DNA of 24,800 nt. It comes from JABICX01 sp964528765. GTDB lineage: Archaea > Nanobdellota > Nanobdellia > UBA10117 > JABICX01. A program made the translations under genes and the position numbers. The number at the start of each line of letters is the position of its first letter. Within the stretch, counting starts at the first letter, position 1. Shown here piece after piece: positions 6,982 through 14,192 of this stretch. The stretch is taken from positions 1 through 24,800 of the forward strand of contig CAZGVA010000012.1 of assembly GCA_964528765.1 (NCBI GenBank), read 5' to 3'. Under the pieces are notes generated by a model. The model had not been told where the DNA came from. It searched no databases and saw nothing but the letters and a program-made list of their open reading frames with translations.

Positions 6982-7558
6982 TTTTATCTAATTCATTATT
7001 TATTATTGTTGGGCAGTGTGCTGCAAATATCATTTTAGGTCCTAATGAGATGGATTTAGCACCAATGCGCTTTAGAAGTTTTTCAGTATTTTTTGGAACT
7101 CCAATATAATCACCAATCACAAAACCTGAATTTTGAGGAATTTTGGAGCCATCAATAGGTGTTCCGTTTTGATGTAAATAAAATAAGTTTTTCTGATTTC
7201 GCATAACTTTTTCTACACTTCGTTTAGCTACAATCACACCAGGAGAAACTTGTTTTTCTTCTTCTAGGTTTAATTTAATTCCAGCAGTTAATGCATTTTT
7301 AATTGCTTGAGCGATACTTTGCTCTGTTGGTAATAGACCTTGTATATCTTTACCATAAAAACTGATAGTTTTTGGAGGTAAACTTGGTCCACTAAAACAT
7401 AAGTGAACAATTACATCACGTCTAACATCTTTTGCAATCCATAGCGAACTTATTACAAATTGACATGCAATATCAATTTTACCTGCTTTGAAGATATGTT
7501 CTAATTTAAAATCAGGTGTAGTTTTGGCCTTTAGCGCATCTAATATGAATTCTTTCAT
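6965..7558 (-). CDS. trmY: tRNA (pseudouridine54-N1)-methyltransferase
   Basis: Methylates N1 of pseudouridine 54 in the T-loop of archaeal tRNA using S-adenosylmethionine. The 197-residue protein matches the TrmY family length. An N-terminal segment (KAGKIDIACQFVISSLWIAKD, 25-45; VHLCFSGPSLPPKTI) is followed by the SPOUT knot with FVIGDYIG (146-153) and SLGPKMIFAAHC (171-182), including the conserved Cys182, and NNEL near the end. A TATA-like TTTAATATAAG lies 23-25 bases before the ATG, so this is the likely first, leaderless gene of the trmY-PIN-radical SAM-Rpo7-Spt4-eS24-eS31-dys transcript. Confidence 0.9.
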   Translation of the reverse strand: MKEFILDALKAKTTPDFKLEHIFKAGKIDIACQFVISSLWIAKDVRRDVIVHLCFSGPSLPPKTISFYGKDIQGLLPTEQSIAQAIKNALTAGIKLNLEEEKQVSPGVIVAKRSVEKVMRNQKNLFYLHQNGTPIDGSKIPQNSGFVIGDYIGVPKNTEKLLKRIGAKSISLGPKMIFAAHCPTIINNELDKNESNN

Positions 7559-7603
7559 TTTATGTAACCGTGACTTATATTAAACAGCAACAAATAAAAG
7601 TGT

Positions 7604-8800
7604 TTAGTTTAACTTTTTTCCCAGTATATCCATTAGTGTTTGTGAAGCTTCGATTTTAGAGTTAACTTGATGCGTACTATTTTTATCAACAATATAAGCT
7701 AAGTAAGTTGTTTTAGACATATCTTCTCCACGATTAGCAACAACGTGTTGAAAACCTTTATTTTCTATCCGATCTTTCGCAATACTTAGCAATTGTTTCG
7801 TAGACTTGCCTCGTTCATATTTGAAAGTTACCATGTACAAATCAGGAAATGCTTCTCTAACTTTTTTGATTACTTTTTCAGTTTCAGTAAATTTTATTTC
7901 TTTTAACTCACCGCCTGACGGTATTTTTCCTTCAAAAGTTTCAACCGGTTTGTAATCTGCAACCGCTGCAGCAAAAATACCTGCATCGTAATTATTTTCT
8001 AGTTCTGAAAACACATTTGCTCGATACTCATCAAAAGTTCGGTGCTTTATTGTGTGGAGATAACTGGGAATAATTATTCCGCTATTTCCAAGTAATAACG
8101 TTACGTCAGCACCACGTAAATATGCTTCAATTGCTATTTGACGACTTAAACCACCCTTAAACTTGTTCGTGATCATACGCACGTCATCAATCATAACGGG
8201 AGTAGATCCGCCAGTAATCAATAATTTTTTACCTTTGATTGGATCGTCAGTTATATCGTGCGAGATTCTTGCAGCGATCGTACTTGCTCTTTCAATTTTA
8301 GCTTTTCCTTCACTTATTCTTGGATTAATAACATGAAAATTTTCATATTGACATAACTTCTCTAAATTATTTTGATACATCGGATTTTTTTCTAGAGATT
8401 CATGCATTGTGGGTGTAACATATATTGGAGTACCTCTACCAAATGCGCTAGCAACTAAACTTGTAAGGTTATTTTCTGCCAATCCATTTGCAATTTGCCC
8501 AATTGTATTAAGTGTAGCCGGCGCAATAAGTACTGCATCATATGTTTTGATATGTTCTGAGTCGCCAGTTAATTCAGTAATAACGCGGTTTCCCGTTGCC
8601 CATTCGAGAGGCACGGGCGTAATCATTTTTTGAGATTCAGGACTCATATATGCGTGAACATCTGCACCATATCTGCGTAACATTCTTGCAATTTTAGGCG
8701 TTTCAATGGCAGCAATTCCGCCAGTAACACAGAGAGCAATTCTCTTGTTATCTAAATAATCTCCAATTTTATCAACTCGTGTATCTTCATTTTCATTCAT
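7604..8800 (-). CDS. coaBC: bifunctional phosphopantothenoylcysteine decarboxylase/phosphopantothenate-cysteine ligase
   Basis: Carries out two steps of coenzyme A synthesis: joining cysteine to 4'-phosphopantothenate, then FMN-dependent decarboxylation. The N-terminal half (residues 18-180) is the flavoprotein CoaC, with CVTGGIAA (24-31), the catalytic His83 (SEHI), IAPATLNTIG (92-101) and the PTMHES loop (130-135). The usual ACG substrate-clamp cysteine region reads INPRISEGKAKI, a variant I associate with archaeal homologues. The C-terminal half (190-398) is CoaB, with LITGGST (194-200), the R.ITN segment (208-212) and AAAVADYKP (277-285). It starts with ATG overlapping the upstream stop, with GGAGGT 7 bases before it, so it is coupled to the amidohydrolase gene. 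Confidence 0.95.
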   Translation of the reverse strand: MNENEDTRVDKIGDYLDNKRIALCVTGGIAAIETPKIARMLRRYGADVHAYMSPESQKMITPVPLEWATGNRVITELTGDSEHIKTYDAVLIAPATLNTIGQIANGLAENNLTSLVASAFGRGTPIYVTPTMHESLEKNPMYQNNLEKLCQYENFHVINPRISEGKAKIERASTIAARISHDITDDPIKGKKLLITGGSTPVMIDDVRMITNKFKGGLSRQIAIEAYLRGADVTLLLGNSGIIIPSYLHTIKHRTFDEYRANVFSELENNYDAGIFAAAVADYKPVETFEGKIPSGGELKEIKFTETEKVIKKVREAFPDLYMVTFKYERGKSTKQLLSIAKDRIENKGFQHVVANRGEDMSKTTYLAYIVDKNSTHQVNSKIEASQTLMDILGKKLN

Positions 8801-9615
8801 TTTAACAACCTCCTTGCGTTGTAATAGTAAACATTTTGTTTTTCTTTTTGAGTATAATTATGCATAGCTTTTTCTACAAACCAAACAGAATCTTCATGTG
8901 TCTGTACCGGGAAATCTGTACCAAATAATAACTGTTCAGATCCACATTCAGCTAAAAATTTCTTAATATTATTAATTTCATCCCTAATTTGTAGCCGATC
9001 ATGTTTAGAATCAATCAAACCACTGGTATCGGTGTATACGTTCTTATTGTTTTGAACAACTTCAATGATTTCATTAATGTAAGGTTTTCCCATGTGACTC
9101 ATTATAATATTTAAGTCAGGATTTTCTTGTGCGATAAATTCTAGATTTTTGGGAGTAACTAATTGTGCTACAGCAGGTTTACCTTGCGTTCTCATGGTTG
9201 AATAAGAATAACCAGTATGAAACATTAAGTTGAGATCATATCTTTTTGTTAAGTTGATTATTTGCTTAAATCGATTAGAATGCAAATCAATATTTTGATA
9301 ACAAGTGTATATTTTAATTCCTTCAATACTTCCACGTTCTGCAAGTTCAGATAATTCATTCATACCTTGATAAAAATAATTCTCGAAGTCAAGACTACCA
9401 AACATTCTGAACTTATACGAGTCATTTATCCAATCATACAATCTAAAATTAGAAATTCCTGATTCTTTATGCGGGAAATATGTAGCCAGTAAGATCGTTT
9501 TTTCAATCTGATATTTATTCATAAGGTTCCAAATAGTATCAAGCGTAGCAGATTCGGAAACAGTATTGGTAAGTTTTCTATTCGTCGTATGGCAGTGAAT
9601 GTCGATTTTTTTCAT
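8797..9615 (-). CDS. amidohydrolase-2 family metal-dependent hydrolase
   Basis: A TIM-barrel metal hydrolase of 272 residues. The metal ligands are visible: DIHCHT (H7, H9), Lys101 in GIKIY, FHTG (H133), SHMG (H174) and FGTDFP (D234). The terminal YNARRLL is typical of the PF04909 family. Members are hydrolases or non-oxidative decarboxylases of small organic acids; the substrate here cannot be told. It is the first gene of a two-gene unit and overlaps coaBC as ATGA, which hints at a link with coenzyme A or pantothenate metabolism, though co-location alone is weak evidence. It faces the AbrB-PhoU gene, and a minus-strand TATA-like TTTAATATTAA at 9641-9651 could drive it. Confidence 0.85.
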   Translation of the reverse strand: MKKIDIHCHTTNRKLTNTVSESATLDTIWNLMNKYQIEKTILLATYFPHKESGISNFRLYDWINDSYKFRMFGSLDFENYFYQGMNELSELAERGSIEGIKIYTCYQNIDLHSNRFKQIINLTKRYDLNLMFHTGYSYSTMRTQGKPAVAQLVTPKNLEFIAQENPDLNIIMSHMGKPYINEIIEVVQNNKNVYTDTSGLIDSKHDRLQIRDEINNIKKFLAECGSEQLLFGTDFPVQTHEDSVWFVEKAMHNYTQKEKQNVYYYNARRLLK

Positions 9616-9664
9616 TTCTTCAATTATATATTGCGATTTCTTAATATTAAACTTCTCTTTAAAT

Positions 9665-9701
9665 GTTTAAACAAGTTTAAACAAAAACAATAAAGTTTAA
9701 A
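9665..9701. promoter_or_regulatory. phased GTTTAAAC repeats overlapping the AbrB-PhoU promoter
   Basis: Two perfect 8-base palindromes GTTTAAAC lie at 9665-9672 and 9675-9682, exactly 10 bases apart. A third near-copy GTTTAAAA follows at 9695-9702, 20 bases further on, so all three face the same side of the helix. The second copy doubles as the TATA element, centred about 25 bases before the ATG at 9703. This suits autoregulation by the AbrB-domain protein encoded downstream. Confidence 0.55.
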
Positions 9702-9702
9702 A

Positions 9703-10632
9703 ATGATTAACAAGAATATGGACATGAAACAAATCGAAAGAAAGTTACAAAGTATTTCTGGATCACTATTTGTATCTTTACCACGTAGTTGGGTAAATCA
9801 ATATAAACTAGATAAAGGTTCTAAAGTTGATATGGAATTAGCCAAGGATGGGCGTATAATTCTTGCACCAAGTTTACATAGAGAAAAACAAGTATGGAAA
9901 TCCACAATTAATTATGATCAAACTTTCTATCGTCGATTTTTCAGAGATTATCTTAAGGGAAACGATTTTATTACAATATTATTTAAGAAAAAATTATCAC
10001 CTAAAGAACGAAAAAATATTTTTGATTTCTTAGATAAGTTAATGAATGTACACGTTGTCGAAGAAACTTCGGAAAAATTAGTGCTTCAAAGTTTCAAATT
10101 AGCAGAACTTTCTGTAAAGCAATGTTTAAAGCGCATGTTCTTTTTGACTAAGAATATGTTTGATGAGCTTATAGAATCAAATGACTCATCTAAGATAAAT
10201 GAAATTGATGTTTCTGTTTCAAAGTACTATTATATTTTAATTCTGCAGATAAGACGTTTCTTAGAAGAAGGTCAATTTACACATGATTCGGAAGTATCCA
10301 TCATTAGTTCAGTGGATATTCGTATGATTTCAGAAAAAATTGAACGAGTCGGAGATATAATTAAATATCTATCAAGTAAGAAAATGAAACGGGAACTCAA
10401 ACCACTTGCGCAGTTAGTTTTTGATAAATATGTCAAAGCAGTTAATTCATACTTTACTAAGAATTTCGAAAAAGCAGCATCTCTTTGGCAAGATGAAGTG
10501 GAAGTTAGAAACGAATTTCGTAAGGCTAGAAAGCAATACGTTAAAGAAAAATCCATCGAGAATATTGAGAATCTTAATCAACTTTTCAATATATTTAAAT
10601 TCGGTAAAGAAATAGCTAATATTGTGAGATAA
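9703..10632 (+). CDS. AbrB/SpoVT-PhoU domain regulator
   Basis: A 309-residue two-domain protein of a type common in archaea. Residues 8-57 form a swapped-hairpin AbrB/SpoVT DNA-binding domain (RKLQSISGSLFVSLPRSWV, then KGSKVDMELAKDGRIIL). The rest is a helical PhoU-like region (about 110-309), the type that senses or modulates phosphate uptake and usually binds metal clusters or PhoR-like partners. I use the first ATG because the TATA-like TTTAAA sits 25 bases before it, implying a leaderless message. In-frame ATGs at codons 6 and 8 are alternatives. The stop overlaps the next ATG (TAATG). A role in phosphate-dependent transcription is inferred; no phosphate transporter gene is nearby. Confidence 0.85.
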   Translation: MINKNMDMKQIERKLQSISGSLFVSLPRSWVNQYKLDKGSKVDMELAKDGRIILAPSLHREKQVWKSTINYDQTFYRRFFRDYLKGNDFITILFKKKLSPKERKNIFDFLDKLMNVHVVEETSEKLVLQSFKLAELSVKQCLKRMFFLTKNMFDELIESNDSSKINEIDVSVSKYYYILILQIRRFLEEGQFTHDSEVSIISSVDIRMISEKIERVGDIIKYLSSKKMKRELKPLAQLVFDKYVKAVNSYFTKNFEKAASLWQDEVEVRNEFRKARKQYVKEKSIENIENLNQLFNIFKFGKEIANIVR

Positions 10633-11108
10633 TGTCGAGAAAAGAAAATTACAACCGGACCGCTAAAATATATAATGCGCGATATCAAGATACTCAATGT
10701 GATAAATATCGAATAATGCTTTCTGGATTAAAGTTGCGAGGTAAAATAATTGATGTAGGTTGTGGGACTGGGCTTCTTTCTGAATTTTTAGATAGAGCAG
10801 ATATAATTGGTTGCGATAATTCTGAAGAAATGCTTAAAATTCGCGGTTCGGGTGATTTGTGTGATATAGAAAATCTCCCATACAAAGATACTGAATTTGA
10901 TTTTGTATTTAGTTTTTCAGTTCTTATGAATTGTGAACATCCTGAAAAAGCAATAAAAGAAATAAAAAGAGTGCTTAAACCCAAAGGCACTTTTGTGTGT
11001 ACTTTTCTTAAAAGTTTTAGTTCTAAGATAACACCTTTACTTGAAAAACATTTCAAAATCCAAGAAGAAATCGCTTGCGGCGAAGATGTTGGATTTAAAC
11101 TAAATTAA
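10632..11108 (+). CDS. class I SAM-dependent methyltransferase
   Basis: A short (158 residues) Rossmann-fold methyltransferase of the Methyltransf_11 type. Motif I is IIDVGCGTG (39-47), an acidic residue follows at the end of strand two (IGCDNSEEML, 59-68), and the motif IV region is LPYKDTEFDFVFSFSVL. The tail is shorter than in many small-molecule methyltransferases, and no substrate domain is visible. It is translationally coupled to the AbrB-PhoU gene by TAATG. Its last four bases overlap the end of the convergent FHA-lyase gene, so the two opposing transcripts collide here. The substrate is unknown. Confidence 0.85.
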   Translation: MSRKENYNRTAKIYNARYQDTQCDKYRIMLSGLKLRGKIIDVGCGTGLLSEFLDRADIIGCDNSEEMLKIRGSGDLCDIENLPYKDTEFDFVFSFSVLMNCEHPEKAIKEIKRVLKPKGTFVCTFLKSFSSKITPLLEKHFKIQEEIACGEDVGFKLN

Positions 11109-12340
11109 AAAATATCTGGATTTCCGGGAATATTATATCCAATAGAATCAGAATTATTTCGATACCCCTTATATCCACCGAGGCTAGATATCGGAATATC
11201 ACCATCATATCGATAGAATACTCTTCCACTTGTATCTATTGGAACATGTTTATCTCCACTCAAGTGATACTGTCGTTTGGCTTTTAATCCAGGTCTGTTT
11301 AATATTGGTTCTATTATTCGTAGTATTTTTTTAGCTTCACTTTTAATTGCGAGTAATTCTGAGTATTTTTGAAGCGAAATATATATTGTAAATGCTTTAC
11401 CTCTTTGTAAATTATTCGCATTCAATCGATTACAACCTTCGATTGAATTTACTGTTTTGAATTTAATTTTATTAAGTAGTAATATTGGGATGATTGATGT
11501 GCCAATTGCAAATAAATCTTCATCATTATCTGCATATATATGGAATTTCCAAGAACTATACTGATTAGAGGGTTTTCCGTCGTTTCCCGCCCAAACTCCT
11601 TTTCTATTATGTAAATTCGTTATTATTTTTTGCCAATCAGCTTCTTCGAAAGATTTTGGCTCAATTACCTTCGATTTTATATTATTTATATTGACTGGAA
11701 CAAAATGCATAAATTTTAACGTATATCCCTCCGAAATATTTCCTAAGGTAATCGAATCACCATCTTTGAGAATTACTTTTTGTTTTGAAACATTTTTACC
11801 ATTAATTATAGCTCCATTTAAACTGTGATCTTCAAATTCATAATGCATATCTTCTGGATGAAATCGTATTGTTGCATGTTCTTTAGAAATCTTTTTGTTT
11901 TTAGCGATTTCAGGCAGAATTATTGTACCTTTACGACCTAAAACAAATTCTTTATTTGTGGATATGATGTGTGAATGACCTGATTGATCAATTAATTCGG
12001 CAAAAGAAGGCTCAAAGGTCATTATAATGTGCGGTTCTCCACGTATTATCATAATTCTGGCAGGTGCATCTTCTAGCGGAATTGAATTATTATGTATTAA
12101 GTGACCATTAATATATGTACCCGTCTCACTGAAGTCCTGATATATAAAATGATGCTGGTTGATGTCGTAAAAAATCTTACCGTGCTTTCGAGATGCAGTT
12201 GCGCGATTTAATACAATATCATTAGTAGAATCACTACCAATCGTAGTTACTTGTTTGAAAATTCCTAAATCTTCACCCCATGGCATTTTTACAAATCCAA
12301 TGGGTTCACGAGCATATTTATTAAAATTTTCAATGGGCAT
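11105..12340 (-). CDS. double-FHA protein with C-terminal phosphothreonine/phosphoserine lyase-like domain
   Basis: A 411-residue cytoplasmic protein with three domains. FHA-1 (about 22-110) has IGSDSTNDIVL, SRKH (50-53) and ING (77-79). FHA-2 (about 128-210) has LGRK (134-137), SKEH (152-155) and IINGK (178-182). FHA domains bind phosphothreonine. Residues 255-380 resemble the lyase domain of class III/IV lanthionine synthetases and the OspF/SpvC/HopAI1 effectors, which remove phosphate from pThr/pSer by beta-elimination. WKFHIYA supplies Lys265 and His267, IKFKTVNS Lys293/Lys295, GCNRLN Arg305, RGKAFTIYI Arg313, Lys315 and Tyr320, and FYRYDG Arg377. These match the expected acid, base and phosphate-binding residues. 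A phosphopeptide-binding module joined to a phosphate-eliminating domain suggests an irreversible eraser of Ser/Thr phosphorylation. No kinase gene lies in the window. The lyase assignment is from motif pattern only. Confidence 0.75.
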   Translation of the reverse strand: MPIENFNKYAREPIGFVKMPWGEDLGIFKQVTTIGSDSTNDIVLNRATASRKHGKIFYDINQHHFIYQDFSETGTYINGHLIHNNSIPLEDAPARIMIIRGEPHIIMTFEPSFAELIDQSGHSHIISTNKEFVLGRKGTIILPEIAKNKKISKEHATIRFHPEDMHYEFEDHSLNGAIINGKNVSKQKVILKDGDSITLGNISEGYTLKFMHFVPVNINNIKSKVIEPKSFEEADWQKIITNLHNRKGVWAGNDGKPSNQYSSWKFHIYADNDEDLFAIGTSIIPILLLNKIKFKTVNSIEGCNRLNANNLQRGKAFTIYISLQKYSELLAIKSEAKKILRIIEPILNRPGLKAKRQYHLSGDKHVPIDTSGRVFYRYDGDIPISSLGGYKGYRNNSDSIGYNIPGNPDIF

Positions 12341-12344
12341 TAAA

Positions 12345-12370
12345 CTATATTAATATAGAACTATATAAAT
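12345..12370 (-). promoter_or_regulatory. promoter and 14-base palindrome of the FHA-lyase gene
   Basis: The minus-strand TATA box ATTTATATAG (12361-12370) is centred 25 bases before the ATG at 12340, implying a leaderless transcript. Between the box and the start lies CTATATTAATATAG (12345-12358), a perfect 14-base palindrome. A repressor bound there would block transcription initiation. AT-richness raises the chance of a random palindrome. Confidence 0.55.
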
Positions 12371-12434
12371 TATACTCTAACAATCTCTTGACTGTGAAAA
12401 AAATATTGCGTTAGTATGTTTAATTATCAATAGA

Positions 12435-12442
12435 TTTTTAAG
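12435..12442 (+). promoter_or_regulatory. TATA box of the orphan membrane-protein gene
   Basis: TTTTTAAG is centred about 25 bases before the ATG at 12463, the same geometry as other first genes in this window, so the message is probably leaderless. Confidence 0.55.
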
Positions 12443-12462
12443 TTTTATTACTCATGTAAAGT

Positions 12463-13182
12463 ATGTTTGGTAAAACTAAAGCTAGTTTTTTGGATCATTG
12501 CCAGAGTATGTACACAGAAAAACTAGTAACTGATGGTATTTTAACTCCGCTTGAAGATATCAACTTAGCTGAATTAAGCATCGATGAAACACTTGATGAG
12601 AATGTTTCTGGTTTAAAAGAATCATTGTCTTCTTTTGGCGCTTTTCATAAAAAACATCCTCGTGCTATAAAAGCTGGAGCTGTACTTTTTTCATCTTTAG
12701 TCCTTGTTTCTTCATGTGGTTGTTCTTTAGGTACTGTAACCTATAAAGGTAAAATTGTAGATGTAGAGCAAAAAGCAGGTCTTGATGGAGTTATGGATAC
12801 AGCAGATGATTATATTTTTTTGAAAGTTTCAAAAAGTAAGGGTGATGGAACGTATGGATCAAATACAAGATTTTCTATTGAAAATAATTCTGGAAATAAT
12901 TTACCTTATTTAATGGAACAGTTAGAAAAAGATGGTTATGTAAAATTAGAATACGATAAAGATTCCGAATCACCGCAGTTAGTTGAAAGAATATTGGGAA
13001 TACGTAGTGCTGAGGAACAAGAAGAAAAAGAAGCAGAGTACGAAAAAGAGAGCCAAGAATCACGAACATTCTGTTTCTACGGGTGTTTATCTGTAGCAGG
13101 TGTAGCTTTAATTCCAGTTATATATTTCGGTGGAAAATCTTATTTAGTTAATCGTGCGAAAATTAAAAACAAAAAAGAATGA
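12463..13182 (+). CDS. orphan two-helix membrane protein
   Basis: I do not recognise this 239-residue protein. Residues 1-68 are polar and partly acidic. A membrane helix (about 69-89) ends in SSCGCSLG. Residues 90-180 form a soluble, probably beta-rich domain with VTYKGKIVDVEQKAGLDGVM and DTADDYIFLKV. The DGVMDTADD stretch (108-116) resembles short calcium-binding acidic loops. A Glu/Lys-rich linker (183-200) leads to a second helix (about 204-223) and a basic tail. Both termini would be cytoplasmic and the middle domain external, held by two helices. It has its own promoter and lies on the plus strand between minus-strand genes. The CGC could suggest a lipid anchor, but the position is wrong for a standard lipobox. 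Confidence 0.7.
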   Translation: MFGKTKASFLDHCQSMYTEKLVTDGILTPLEDINLAELSIDETLDENVSGLKESLSSFGAFHKKHPRAIKAGAVLFSSLVLVSSCGCSLGTVTYKGKIVDVEQKAGLDGVMDTADDYIFLKVSKSKGDGTYGSNTRFSIENNSGNNLPYLMEQLEKDGYVKLEYDKDSESPQLVERILGIRSAEEQEEKEAEYEKESQESRTFCFYGCLSVAGVALIPVIYFGGKSYLVNRAKIKNKKE

Positions 13183-13204
13183 CTAATTTATCTGCATCAT
13201 TTAA

Positions 13205-13216
13205 TATTATTTTTTT
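13205..13216 (+). terminator. T-tract terminator after the orphan membrane-protein gene
   Basis: Just past the stop at 13182 a run of T residues (ATTATTTTTTTAT) occupies the 44-base gap before the convergent DUF655 gene. Archaeal RNA polymerase ends readily at such tracts. Confidence 0.35.
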
Positions 13217-13226
13217 ATTGAATTAA

Positions 13227-13781
13227 TTAAACTCTCACAAATAACTTGAATCTATCTTTTTCTTCAAGTTCTTCAAGTATTCTGCGTATAATTAACTTCT
13301 TTGGGTCTGGAACTGAACTAACTCTTTTTTTAATATCTTCAAAACTTACAAAAGGTCTGACTTCTCGTTCTTCAAGTAACTCTTTAGCGTGTCTTTTTCC
13401 AATACCTGGAAGTAATTCAAGAGTATGTGCTCTAAGCGATATTGGTCCAGAATAATTAAAGAAATTCGCAAATTTCTCTTCATTATTTTCAACAAGAGTT
13501 TGAACAATGTATTTTAACTCATTTTTAGCGGTTTGAGTTAATTTTTCTGAACTAAGAATTCCTTTAATCCATGCAATTTGATCTCGCTCACCTTCACCAA
13601 CATATACTTCATCATGTGGTTTTAAATGTACACTTGGTTTAGGTACTAATTCAAAAAGCGTAAAATGATCTTTTCCTAGAGCTTGAATAATTGATTCTTT
13701 TTGGTGGAGTGGCCTAGAATCCGCCGGATAGCCATTTTTCAAAAAATCCAATACGATTGCATATTCTTCTTTTGCTCTCAT
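13227..13781 (-). CDS. DUF655 family helix-hairpin-helix protein
   Basis: A 184-residue archaeal protein of the DUF655 family, believed to bind nucleic acid, probably RNA. The N-terminal half has an OB-like beta pattern (EEYAIVLDFLKNG, then ALGKDHFTLFELVPK and VYVGEGERDQI). The C-terminal half carries a helix-hairpin-helix motif (LELLPGIGKRHAKELLEER, about 121-139). In archaea this gene usually follows Rpo4, often next to the rRNA dimethyltransferase KsgA, and here too it follows Rpo4 after 17 bases. This points to a part in ribosome assembly or tRNA/rRNA handling, by context only. Confidence 0.88.
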   Translation of the reverse strand: MRAKEEYAIVLDFLKNGYPADSRPLHQKESIIQALGKDHFTLFELVPKPSVHLKPHDEVYVGEGERDQIAWIKGILSSEKLTQTAKNELKYIVQTLVENNEEKFANFFNYSGPISLRAHTLELLPGIGKRHAKELLEEREVRPFVSFEDIKKRVSSVPDPKKLIIRRILEELEEKDRFKLFVRV

Positions 13782-13798
13782 TTTCTTCTCCGGTTGTC

Positions 13799-14143
13799 CT
13801 ATTTTTCATATTTGTTCAATGTTTTTTGGATGTTATCTAAGTTCTCTGGTGCGATAGTAGTTTTGGAGCCTGCGAAGATTGTCTTTAGCTCACTAACTGC
13901 TTTGGGCATAAGGTTAACCATGGTAGCAATGTGTTCTTCTGTCATTCGAGGAACTTCAAGCGATTTAAGATCCTCAATTAGTTTAAGCTCTTGAGATTTA
14001 TTAAGTTTGCTGAACTTAACTGAATGATCGAATACTTTTTGTCGGATAGGTGTTATTTCTTCTTTTTTATTTTTTGGTTTTAATTCTTCTGCAATTTCAC
14101 CTAAGGTTAACATTCTTGATTTTAGTATCTTTAATTCTGTCAT
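13799..14143 (-). CDS. rpo4: DNA-directed RNA polymerase subunit Rpo4 (F)
   Basis: The second stalk subunit of archaeal RNA polymerase and partner of Rpo7 (5112-5690 in this window). The 114-residue length and all-helical pattern fit the family: an N-terminal segment with LTLGEIAEEL, a helix VFDHSVKFSKLNKSQELKLIEDL, then a HRDC-like C-terminal region (HIATMVNLMPKAVSELKTIF, IAPENLDNIQKTLNKYE). Sequence similarity in this family is always weak, so its place just before DUF655 and after eL21 is important support. The ATG at 14143 lies 25 bases from a TATA box shared with the divergent orphan gene. Confidence 0.85.
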   Translation of the reverse strand: MTELKILKSRMLTLGEIAEELKPKNKKEEITPIRQKVFDHSVKFSKLNKSQELKLIEDLKSLEVPRMTEEHIATMVNLMPKAVSELKTIFAGSKTTIAPENLDNIQKTLNKYEK

Positions 14144-14163
14144 AGTCTTTTAGGAAAAAGAGG

Positions 14164-14173
14164 CTTTTTAAGG
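14164..14173. promoter_or_regulatory. single near-symmetric TATA box serving rpo4 and the divergent orphan gene
   Basis: The 49-base gap between two divergent start codons holds one AT element, CTTTTTAAGG. It reads TTTTTAAG on the plus strand and CTTAAAAA on the minus strand. Its centre at 14168 is exactly 25 bases from both the rpo4 ATG (14143) and the orphan ATG (14193). One box could therefore direct both leaderless transcripts. Confidence 0.6.
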
Positions 14174-14192
14174 TTTTCTTACTAGCTTGTGA

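Noticed and set aside
10272..10556. Minus-strand frame opposite the AbrB-PhoU gene
   Set aside because: It is antisense to a clear two-domain protein, with no promoter or recognisable protein features.
11105..12340. Complete lanthipeptide (RiPP) synthetase cluster
   Set aside because: No kinase domain, cyclase domain or precursor peptide gene is present. Only the lyase-like domain is, joined to FHA domains.
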